A stretch of 39,194 nt of DNA from Bigelowiella natans CCMP2755 (Eukaryota; Cercozoa; Chlorarachniophyceae), in NCBI GenBank assembly GCA_000320545.1, contig ADNK01002099.1, positions 1-39,194 of the forward strand. Reading direction: 5' to 3'. This document shows positions 1 through 8,980 of this stretch, piece by piece. The notes beneath the pieces are model-generated. The model did no database searches and was not told the DNA's origin. It saw only the letters and a program-made list of their open reading frames with translations. The translations under genes were made by a program, and so were the position numbers. Every line of letters starts with the position of its first letter. The first letter of the stretch is position 1.

Positions 1-104
1 TGTGGATCATCATCATTATCATCATCATCATCATCATAATCATCATCGTATTTTTGAAAGTCAATGTTGATCATTGCTCTCTCCACGACGATGATGATAC
101 TGTG

Positions 105-142
<38 letters not shown>

Positions 143-150
143 CCGCAATT
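1..150. repeat. ATC and TA microsatellites at the left edge
   Basis: An (ATC)n-like run covers roughly 8-48 and an uninterrupted (TA)n run covers about 105-138. They lie just upstream of the exon at 155, so they are probably intronic in the gene cut by the left edge. Nothing else can be supported here. Confidence 0.85.
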
Positions 151-154
151 TCAG

Positions 155-530
155 GTATTGGCTGAGCTTATAAAGGCGACAGAACTGGGTGGCTTTACAC
201 GGCCAAGTACCAGAAACACAAGGGGGGGCAGCAGCAATGTCGCTGGTTCGAAATTCAACACACACAAGCCGGTAGTATTGGTGGTGGTAGAAGTGGTAGT
301 ATTAGGAGGAGGAGGAGGAGTAGGAGTAATAATGATATGTACTTATATCTAATCAAGCTGCATGGTACAGCTAGTAAAGGCAGGTACCTTTCCTCACAAT
401 ATTGTTTTATGTTGTCTTTCTTCTTGGGATTAAGATGAAACAGGCATCATCTTCGTCATCCTCTTCCTCTTCCTCCACATCTCCATTGTCTTCCTCCGGT
501 CCCTCCGCGTCTCCAAGCAGCAGTAATTAA
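155..530 (+). CDS. 3' end of a Ser-rich protein gene (partial)
   Basis: Two exons can be supported, 155-271 and 435-530. The first follows a TTTCAG acceptor and reads VLAELIKATELGGFTRPST onward for 39 codons. It ends at a GTAGTA donor in phase 0. The second follows TTAAG and starts in phase 0 with MKQA, then a run of nearly pure Ser, and stops with TAA at 528-530. The phases agree and both exons are open. The upstream part of the gene lies outside the window or is hidden in the microsatellites to the left. No family is recognisable. The frame also stays open past 271 to a stop at 350-352, so a retained-intron end is possible. Confidence 0.5.
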
Positions 531-1670
531 TTACAGCAACTGGCAAGGAATGTTGAATTTCTTCAATCATAGCGGAGCTTCTACCTTTATTATTAATACA
601 GTCTGCAATTAAAAAAGGCGCATTATCATGCTGAAGCATAGACATTGCAATGCTGCAAATTATCTCCAGTTTCTTAATACGTGCATATATGTGTGTGTCC
701 TTAATATATTAATAGCTGGCGCAATTACCCGTTTCCAGATGTAGTTTTACTCCCAGGCGCACATTGTGCTTAGTGGACGAATTTTAAATTAAGTTATTCT
801 TCATGCAATAGTATTAGTCTATGACATGCATGACGTACATGCCAACGGAAGAGCATCTCTAGAGCTGTTGTCTGGAGGGCTTGCGGTTCGCTATGTCTAG
901 ATGCACGCGCGGCTTGCATGGTTCATCGATCTATAGTAATTGTTTCTGCAGGATGCACACAAATAAGCAGCAGCAGCTAGAGCAGGCTACGCTATGCTAG
1001 CCATGTGACGTGTATATCGATCGATGACAGTAGTACGATACGTAGCCATCCTGCTACACGCTAGCAGGCCGGGCGTCAACATCACACACATGCAACCTAA
1101 AAGCACTGTTCAACAACGCACTAGCTAGAACAGTCTAGCAGTGCTGCTGCATTGCAAGTGCGCATGGCAATGGACACATGTACGTAGCGTGACACATGCA
1201 CAGTCATTACACAAATACCAGCTACATACACTTATTCAGCGCAGCATGCGCTCATTCTAGCATTACTAGATTGCTGCTATGCACACATGACCACGTACAT
1301 ATTAAGCGAGATAAGACTCACATCTCGCTAGATCTAGCTAGATAAGATGCAGGGTTTTACTGTGAAGCTTAGTCATTTATACATAGATACACGACATGTT
1401 ACTATGGCATACATCTAGACGTTCCGCTCTCTTATATATCATGCGGCGGCAATCGTCGCGCAATGTCTAGATGTAGTGCGTCTAAGACATACGTATTGTA
1501 CGTGCTGCACCTGCACTCGCTAACTAGAATGAAACATATCTAAATATAAAAAAATATTCATTTGCTTTGTCATGATAAGATCACCACTTTCATCACATGT
1601 CACATACTTCACCTCTATTGTAATCTAGATTGTTTAAGTTAATCAGCGGTGCAAAACGCCGACTTTGCAG
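531..1670. other. Tail-to-tail spacer with CTAG/CATG/TGCA-rich segment (845-1530)
   Basis: This spacer lies between the + gene ending at 530 and NSE1 (-) ending at 1671. No gene is supported. From about 845 to 1530 the sequence is full of self-complementary words such as CTAG, GCTAGC, CATG, TGCA and ACGT. I count 16 CTAG in about 680 bases, where about 3 are expected by chance. The flanks at 531-840 and 1531-1670 look ordinary and AT-rich. The same texture recurs in the other tail-to-tail spacers. Confidence 0.6.
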
Positions 1671-2837
1671 CTAGCTTTTCTCATCTCCTTCGTCACTTGT
1701 TCCGCTTACTTCTGTTTCTTCTGTGTCTACTCTCATCATTTCTCCCTCTTCCTCCTCTTCCTCCTCTTCTTCTTCTTCTTCTTCTTCTTCATTTTCCTCC
1801 TCCTCCTCTGCCTCATCTTCCTCGATGTTCATGACCCCTTGGTCTCTCGGTTTGAACTCATTCTTACAAACAGGACAGGAAACCTTCCGGTCACCGCTTT
1901 GAACGTAGCGATTATAACAGTGTTTGTGAAGGCGTCCAGGGCATTTTGGCGTTGAGCACATGAGGCCAGTGATGCAGCTCTGCTTACAACCAAAGCACTC
2001 CAGAGGTTGGGCTGATTGATAATGTTTTTTACTACTACTCAGAAACGCACGACGCACGCACATATTGTTTCTTAGATGTGTGTTGTCCTCCTCCTCCTCC
2101 CTTTCTACATGCACAAAAAAGAAACTAGATACAGATAGGTTCTTCAAAAATATGACAGATGATGGCACATATCCTTCACTAATGCTTATTTCAACTTATT
2201 CTGGTGGGCCAGAATTCGTAGTAGAAAATTGCTGCATATTGCTGCATAATCCCACATAAATATTAACAGCATTCAAAAATCATCGCGCAGGGGAAACATA
2301 TGCACGTACATCTATACGTTATTTTATTTTATTTTAGAAGAAGAATGCCATGCACACAGCAGTTGTTTTACCGTTGTTAATGAAATCATACAACTCAATC
2401 TGGCCACGAGGACCCAAGTAGAGACGGTTCGATGCTAGCTTCGTCTACAACGGTCATTTTTTAATGAGAGGGTGTGGGAGCGTGTTAAGCATGCTCAATT
2501 TTTGCATCCGGATGGTTATCTTCCGGTATATTATGAGTCTCTAGCCGTTGTTTCACATGAAAATTATGCACTCATGCAAATATAATATTATCTATAAATA
2601 TGTACATCTATAATTATATATCTTCTTGCTGACGATCTCTTTTTCTTGACTTGAATGGTTCTCCGTGAAGATGCGGAGATAATCTCTATTTCACTAGAGT
2701 GGTATAAATTTGTTCAAATACCTTCCTCTCCGCCCCATTTGTTGTCTTCCAAACTGAATTTCGTACAATACTTTCCCTGTGGAGAATTTTCTCAACTAAA
2801 AGATGCTCTATCACCTGATTGAAATGTGAGTGAGTGA

Positions 2838-2873
<36 letters not shown>

Positions 2874-3777
2874 AAGAGAAGAGAAGAGAAATGAAGCATA
2901 TTCACATCACTAGATAATGTATATATGACTCAAGAACAATTATCCACTGGAAGTGTATATTTGTCATCCGTCTCATATTCCTACACTCCCATACCATTAA
3001 TTTGGCAAATAAAGGTAGTATTATTGGTCGAGGACCACCTTGAGGAGTACATTCCTTGTGATGATCCTTCCTGATTTCTTCTGATACATATCTGGCCGGC
3101 ACGCGTCCGCCTCCAAGATCGACCCATTACGTTTAAGCATTTTTTGAATCTATTGTTAGGAGAATGTCGTTAATACAACAGCTAAAAAGAACGCACCTAA
3201 CCCGAAAAAATAGGACAGAGGAGAAAAACATCAGTCTGGCTGGAGAGGAAGTTTTAAAAGTTAGGGATGGTATTGAGAGAGAAATGTAATTGAAAATAAA
3301 ACCATGATCTTAGCAACAGCAAGTTCCCTTTCCCCGAGAGCACTTCCAAAATCGGCATTCGCTGTGCCCCTCGTGGTCGCAAGACACGTATATATGCTTC
3401 CGTCGAAGTCCCAGCGTGCACGGCGAATTTCCAGCTTCATCACGCGAAGCTCTTCGTTTGTACGGCTTATGAAATCTCTCAGAGACACTGAAAGTTTGTC
3501 AAACAAAGATGCAATATATATGATAAATCTGTCGAATTCATCCCCTTGTTTCATTAAAAGGAAATATATCACGAGGAATTAGACCTTGCCCATTGGTGAG
3601 TTTCTGAAACTTTCGCTCAAGATCCTCATCCTTTTCACATGGCCTCGCCATTAGATACTGTAAAAAGTGACGGCGTAGACGATCCATGTCAATTTGTTGC
3701 CGCCTGTGAGGAGCCTGTCGCTGATTCCTTTGTGCTCGACCAGATGCCCGTCTGTTGCGCCCAGCATAGGAAGCCAT
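1671..3777 (-). CDS. NSE1: NSE1 (NSMCE1), SMC5/6 complex RING-like ubiquitin ligase subunit
   Basis: There are six exons on the minus strand: 3777-3585, 3544-3303, 3149-3039, 2814-2722, 2444-2372 and 2011-1671. They total 1053 nt, or 350 residues, and every junction is GT-AG and in phase. The N-terminal part reads like the Nse1 winged-helix region (MDRLRRHFLQYLMARP, then DKLSVSLRDFISRTNEEL). Exons 4-5 give the second winged helix (YLGPRGQIELYDFINN). The last exon carries the Nse1-type RING-like zinc domain, with CFGC, then LHKHC, then CPVC, at about residues 243-287. In the family this subunit works with NSE3 and NSE4 in SMC5/6-dependent DNA repair in the nucleus. The C-terminus is unusual: about 50 residues, largely a Glu run. 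The first intron is only 40 nt. Human NSMCE1 is shorter (about 266 residues), mostly because it lacks the acidic tail. Confidence 0.9.
2825..2890. repeat. GAGT/GT microsatellite in an NSE1 intron
   Basis: A (GTGA)n run passes into (GT)n and then a GAGAA-rich stretch. It lies inside the NSE1 intron at 2815-3038. On the minus (transcribed) strand it gives a CA/CT-rich tract just upstream of the acceptor of exon 4, where it may serve as the polypyrimidine tract. Confidence 0.8.
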
Positions 3778-4754
3778 TGCCTCAGCACAACCTCTTCCCG
3801 CAACCCGATTTATTCTTTTTACAGATATTTATTATTAGTCGCATACTCGCAAAACTTCAAGCCTCCTCGAGATCCATTGGAGATCATTTTATTACAACGA
3901 GTCTCGAAATCCAATCCTTTGCTTTAATAATACTTGGTATTTATTTACATTTATTTACATTGAACAGGACATTAAAAAGAATACCATGCATTATTATGTT
4001 GAGAAATAAAATACTTAAATTGCTATAATTTACATAAACGACAATATCCAAAAGGAATTATTTCAATACAAATCTCCTCACGGAATAATAATTCATAATA
4101 ATCTCCGTAATAATACGGTGAAACGTTATATCACGAGTCGAAACGTGTTGGATTTAAAACGGACCAAAATTTTGACATGTGATAATAATCATATTTAACA
4201 CGAATCCAATGGCAATTTGTTCCTTTATTCGGAAATATATCTTCTCCAATGAATAAACGGCGTTTTTCACCATAGGCAGTGAATAATTCAGTAAATAATT
4301 TCTTAGTGATCAGTTACTTTTACATCAATATTTTTGATCAGTTTTGGGAGAAAATTCAGACCTTAAATTGATCACCTACCGTGAACGTATTCCTAAAATA
4401 CAAATTAATCGATTTTATTATAAGTCGTTTAATATAAATATACACATATTTTAATTGTATTCAATTTTATGTGTATTAACTCTTTTCAGATGTTTATTTT
4501 GTCTTTATTGGAGGACATTTTTACATTTGACTTCAATACCCAAATTTAACTGACCTATTTTAAGATCAATATTGTGAACAAAAATCATTGAAAATATCAA
4601 AATTGGAATATTTTCTCCATTTAGAGGCTTATGATTAATAAACCTTAATATATTTGTATTTAAGATATCAAAGAAATGTCATAAAATAAATCTGATAACA
4701 TTTTTGGAATTTACCCGCCAAGTTGTCAGATCTTTGGTCAGCCGCCCAATGATA
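3778..4754. other. AT-rich spacer upstream of NSE1
   Basis: No gene is supported. The sequence is AT-rich, with short words such as TGATCA repeated near 4305-4372 (GATCAGTT twice, then TTGATCACC). The CTAG/CATG-rich texture of the tail-to-tail spacers is absent. The NSE1 promoter presumably lies at the left end, but no defined motif can be claimed. Confidence 0.5.
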
Positions 4755-4939
4755 TTACAATTTATTATTTAAAGCATAAATTATTATAGCGACAACAATA
4801 ATTGTAACAATTAGAGGTTTTCCAGAATTGATATAGTGATTAAAGAACGCAGTAGTGTCTGACTGAACTCTTGCAACTGCAGAAGTGTCGTTGTTGCTAG
4901 CAAGCAAGGTAGCCCTACCCCTGCAGTTTGTTGCGCTCA
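4755..4939 (-). CDS. Possible small tail-anchored membrane protein (61 aa)
   Basis: After a strong minus-strand acceptor (TTAATCCTCAG at 4950-4940) the sequence begins TG AGC GCA and stays open to a TAA at 4757-4755. The peptide has a polar N-terminal half and one hydrophobic segment near the C-terminus (PLIVTIIVVAIIIYAL) followed by a short NNKL tail. This is the pattern of a tail-anchored protein. The start codon would be split by an intron: a good donor (CAA|GTAAAA at 4985) gives A, which joins TG to make ATG, with a 46-nt intron. I do not recognise a family; Sec61-beta and RAMP4 do not match. A longer upstream exon is also possible. Confidence 0.4.
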
Positions 4940-5106
4940 CTGAGGATTAAGATAGAAAAAGGGATGGTTGGGTAGAAAATTTTACTTGAACACACTACAC
5001 AATTGGTTTATTGAAAAACTTCTGCATTCATAACATAGTTCATATCTTTTAGAACACACTGAACCACTTGGAGCTGTAAGCAAGAATCTACAGGAGTGAA
5101 ATCGGA

Positions 5107-6984
5107 ATGCTCATGTCATCTACCGTCAGCGGCAGCAATGCCCCAATTTCCAAATCATCCGGATTAAACCATTTAATGGGTCTTGGTACAGCCAGCATCG
5201 GCGCAGAGGGGGCGATTAGGAATTGGCTGAAAGGTGAATTGGCCAGAACTGGAGGAGGTTCTACTCGTAAGACAGCTGGTGTATTCCCTTTCATGCAGCA
5301 GCGCTTTGTCGTTCAAGGTAATGCAAGATTTATCTAAGGAGGTGGAAGGGGAAATTGTGTATGAAAGAAAAGATATTACAGAAAAGCGCCGGAGACTATG
5401 GAACAGGAGAGATTATAAACTAATTTTTCATCGCTCATTCAGGAATCAAAAGGGACGGCCAAAGTTTGCAGCAAGTAAAGATAAACATCGCGCGTGAGGT
5501 AATAAGACTCTGTCAATATGATGTTTTCATGAGCAATATAAAATAGTAGAAGCGGGAAACCTAAGGAATATCTTTTGCGTGTACTACATGTATTTACGTG
5601 TCTATCTTCTCCTCATCTTAAGGCAAAACAATACTTGAAAATAGTGGCTGTTATCTTGACATCATGTGTACGGGATAACTAATATACACTTATCCTACAG
5701 GATGTCAGCCTTTTGTGCCCCAAATTACGACTGGCTTCTAATTCCCATCGCCAAAGCAGAATGCGACGTTCGCTTACCAAAATCTTACGGATGAGGAGTT
5801 CAAAGGAGAAAGCAGCTTACTTACAAGGATCCAAGAATCTCGCACATGACAATAACAATGAAAATCAAAAGCAAACAGGGATGAATGCTGCACATTCTAA
5901 AACGAGCTTGGATGGCGGATCAATCGGGATGAAGAGGAAGATGGCAAACACAGCTTTGAACGGCAAAGACAGACGAAACGATGAAAAAGGAGGAAATAAT
6001 AGCAGCTCCAAGAGGGCCAGGAAATCACCTGCCGAAGATTTCGTCGATAGTGTGGTTGCCTATGATTATTTCGATAACACCAGCAAGAAAAATTGCAACT
6101 ACGACCCCTCCCAAGTGTCAAGCTTTTCTTCATTTATCACCTCGAAAGTCTCCTCATCATCCTCCACTCAGATTGAGATTCCCTCCCCAAAGTCCTTCCA
6201 GAGGTCTCTTGAGCAATCCACCGAGTTCCAGTCGCCGGTTGGCAACAATGCTATTTGCCGCTCTCCTGGTACTGCACGTCTTCCTTCCTCAACAGTTCTA
6301 TTTACAGACTCTATGGATTCCTCCTCGTCCTCGCTTATTGACCTCGATACATGCCCTGGCGAGAAAGAGACGGGCGAAACGACGACTGCGCAGGAGACCA
6401 ACGATGAAAAGGGTAATGAAAGCGATGGAGATATTCTGAACAATATCCTAGGTGGTCCACTGTCTTGGAGCTTCACTGTTGGTGAAAAGAATTCAAATAA
6501 TATTCAAGGCACAAAGACAAATCAAAACCTGTATCTTGATAATCTTCCTCGTCCTCAACCGAAGCTGCGTCTTACTACGACAACCAAGAAGAGAACATCT
6601 CCACATACCACCCCTTCCCACCATTTAACAGGGCTGTTGATGAAACCTGATTCATCCTCGGATCCTGCTGCAAATAACTCAAGTAGTATTCGAAGGGCTC
6701 TGAAAGATGAAAACAGTGACCTCTGTGTCCCGCTCTCAGTCTCAGAAGTCGAGAGGAAGGAACACAAATCAAAAAGGAAAGAAAGAAAACGCTTAGGTCG
6801 GCGAAGAATTTTTATCGAAAAGAGAGGGAAAAATGTCAAGGACGCGGGAAACAACGGTGGGCTGATCACACTCACTGAGGCATTGCGAGATAGGCCTATA
6901 ACTGAGTTTAATGGCCGAGAAGATGGCGATTACCCCGCCATGGAATGCACTCAATTTCCCTATACATTCACGTTTAAACTGTAA
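5107..6984 (+). CDS. Unrecognised basic, Ser-rich protein (516 aa)
   Basis: There are three exons: 5107-5317, 5443-5498 and 5701-6984. The introns are GTAATG...TTCAG and GTAATA...CTACAG, the phases agree, and the total is 1551 nt. The N-terminal part reads MLMSSTVSGSNAPISK and later GIKRDGQSLQQVKINIARED, possibly a short helical segment. The long last exon is mostly disordered: Asn/Ser/Lys-rich with several SP sites and a strongly basic patch (HKSKRKERKRLGRRRIFIEK) near residues 445-465 that could be a nuclear localisation signal. The protein ends QFPYTFTFKL. The layout (short ordered N-terminus, long disordered basic region) would suit a chromatin or kinetochore scaffold, but no domain supports that. 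Upstream the frame is open back to 5080, so ATG 5107 or 5113 is a choice, not proof. Confidence 0.6.
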
Positions 6985-7707
6985 ATGATATCGTGAATAA
7001 GCTATATCATTAGTGTAGGTTATAGATTTTTCTTCGTTTTTGTTTTCATTGGAAAGTACTTTTCAAAAGTTTTTCCAAAAAATTATATGAATTTGTCTAG
7101 TTTTACCCAATCTGCTGAGGTGGTATCGCATTCCTACTATTCCTCTCTTAATCCACTTGCCAGCATCTAATATGAGATAATTGAGAAAGTATTTATCCTA
7201 GTTTTTATTCCTAGCTGTTAGTTTCCCTTAATCATGGTGAGTTATTACAAATTTCCATGATCGATAACCGTAGAAACTATTTTCTGCAGAATATACACTA
7301 GTAACTTGAAGCCAAAGTAGTACACGTCTTCCGTCCCGATGTGTTTTCAAACATGCATTCACGCACATTTAGACACGACATGCTAGAATCGCATCTAGTT
7401 TCTCACACATGAGTAACGTGTGCACATGTGGCATCGGCATGGCTAGCAGATTTGCCATGCACACATTACAGCCACGATGTGCTTTGTTCGATTCGATCTA
7501 GCGATCATTGGGCCATGCATGATGCGTGGGATGCACGCAATCAAATCAGCAACGTGCACATTTGCACATTGCGATGCTTTCAATGGCCCACACCCTGCCA
7601 ACACGTGCACAACGCGTGTTTCATGCATCACACACGCAGTGCACACCTGCGCTAGCTAGCCTGCTAGCCTGGTCCATTGCGTGCAAAGCACAGCTCGGTC
7701 AAACAAA
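6985..7707. other. Spacer with GCTAGC/CATG/TGCA-rich segment (about 7320-7700)
   Basis: The first 330 bases after the stop look like ordinary AT-rich 3' flank. From about 7320 the texture changes to dense CATG, TGCA, GCTAGC and CACATG words (for example GCGCTAGCTAGCCTGCTAGC near 7648). Short ORFs across it on both strands are compositional by-products. The segment continues into the degraded retroelement to the right. Confidence 0.5.
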
Positions 7708-8460
7708 TTACCTGCAACAAACTTTGTGTTTGAGCAAGCGCAAGCTTTTGAAAGCGATTTGAAGCTTCAGTGCGCAGTGAGAAAGTGAGACATGCTCGCA
7801 CGCAGCTGGGATTTTCGTGTGCATGTAGTTGGCGTGTGTGCAGCACGTGCGCTTGCGCATGCACTTGAAATGCTGCTCCAGTGCTGGCATGGGAGCAACG
7901 TGACTAGCAGCAATGTGGCGTCGACGCAGAGCATCCACTCTGAGGAGGAACTTTCTGAAGGCTGCATCCACACGACGGTCCACGGACGGATCGTCCGAGG
8001 GGGTGCCCAACAAAACTTTGGTTTTGCCAGAGCCGGAAGCGCGAAAGAAGGGTGATGAGCCAGGCCACATGTAGCAGGACCCAGGACCACCCTCGTGTTC
8101 GAAAACAAAGGTTTCCTTGCAGCATCTAGGTCAGAACAATGATGCATGAGGTGATTGACAGTTTTGAACCACCTCAGCATTGCAAAGAGGACAAATCGAG
8201 GAAGAGGGATGTGTGGATCACGAGTTCTCAATTGCGAGTTCTGGCTCGATGTTCTTCGGTTTCATGAGTCCCACCGCGCAACTGAAATTTCAACAACACT
8301 CCAGATTTGGCGTGCCATTCATCAAGGTAGCACTTGAAGAGTCTTGAGGCTGGCCTTCAAACATGGCTTTTTGCCCAAGCTCTGGAAACAGAGACAGGGG
8401 TGTCGGGTCACATGGGATGGGAACCTGCTACGACACCATCTAATTTAGACCTATTTTTGT
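7708..8460 (-). mobile_element. Degraded non-LTR retrotransposon 3' end (zinc-knuckle region)
   Basis: Read on the minus strand, about 8200-8130 gives CPLCNAEV in one frame and KTVNHLMHHC in another. Together these match the CPLCN...TVNHL...HC zinc-binding segment that follows reverse transcriptase in many LINE-like elements. Further downstream, LLGTPSDDPSVDRRVDAAF and RKFLLRVDALRRR lie in a third frame. The coding sense is therefore broken by at least two frameshifts. No reverse transcriptase domain, poly(A) tail or target-site duplication can be seen, so this is an old 5'-truncated remnant or a shard. The exact ends are guesses. Confidence 0.45.
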
Positions 8461-8530
8461 GCCGCGACATGGTTTTCTGTCAATGAAGTATTGTATTGCA
8501 GACTATTTTTGTATCGCGACACGGTTTCCA
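8450..8530. repeat. Imperfect direct repeat of about 30 bp
   Basis: CTATTTTTGTGCCGCGACA at about 8451 is repeated as CTATTTTTGTATCGCGACA at about 8502, followed in both copies by (T/C)GGTTT. The two copies sit next to the retroelement remnant and may be part of it. Confidence 0.6.
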
Positions 8531-8675
8531 TTGCATCATTAAAGCATCGTTGTGTTGATGATCAATCCCATCCCCAGAAATGTTACTGATGATGCCCCTT
8601 AAAGCAGCAGCAGCGCCACAGCACACCACTGTGCTCCTACCCGTGCATAGTCCTTTCTGGTGAATGAACTTCATT

Positions 8676-8906
8676 TCACGATCTACTAATTCCCGTCACG
8701 CCTACATGTTTCGATTCTGTGTCCTCCTCTTCATATTGGTTGCTCTCCTCACGCGCTTGGGTTTGTTCTATTCCACTTTCTTGCATTGGGGAGTATGATT
8801 TCACATTGATGCATATTTCTCCAAGATTTTCCTGGAGCAAATAATCTACGGCGTAGGAGCCAAAGACCACAAACTGGATATGCTGCCTTGGGTCTTGATA
8901 AGTATC
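8676..8906 (-). CDS. Possible C-terminal exon of an unknown minus-strand gene
   Basis: After an acceptor (GTTGCGCAG) the minus strand is open from 8906 to a stop at 8678-8676. It reads DTYQDPRQHIQFVVFGSYAV and then DYLLQENLGEICINVKSYSP, followed by a Glu/Gln-rich tail. The first half looks like a folded domain, but I cannot place it. Any upstream exon would have to overlap the 5' end of the TruA gene. In favour: it would complete the strict + - + - gene order and make the spacer at 7.0-8.7 kb tail-to-tail like its relatives. Against: the forward strand is also open here in two frames and could hold the missing first exon of the TruA gene (ATG at 8707 or 8880). Confidence 0.35.
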   Translation of the reverse strand, partial: DTYQDPRQHIQFVVFGSYAVDYLLQENLGEICINVKSYSPMQESGIEQTQAREESNQYEEEDTESKHVGVTGISRS

Positions 8907-8980
8907 CTGCGCAACGGTTTAAGGTTATTGGAATTACACCTGCGGCTTTAAGTCAGGGCTTACTCATTTGCTGTTGATAG

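Noticed and set aside
1-50. Regularly spaced ATC units as a CRISPR-like array
   Set aside because: Simple trinucleotide microsatellite without spacers, in a eukaryotic genome.
1649-1955. Forward Leu/Phe/Pro-rich ORFs over the NSE1 tail
   Set aside because: Antisense shadow of the Glu-rich tail (GAG/GAA reads as CTC/TTC on the other strand).
5088-5294. Minus-strand 68-codon ORF (MKGNTPAVLRVEPPPVLANS)
   Set aside because: It overlaps the first exon of the forward gene, which joins two more exons in phase. The reverse reading reaches only a short second exon.
7428-7762. Cys/His/Ala-rich ORFs on both strands
   Set aside because: By-products of TGCA/CATG-rich composition; no domain, splice structure or continuity.
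7767-8231. 154-codon minus ORF as an intact gene
   Set aside because: The recognisable retroelement motifs jump between frames, so it is a broken remnant rather than a protein gene.
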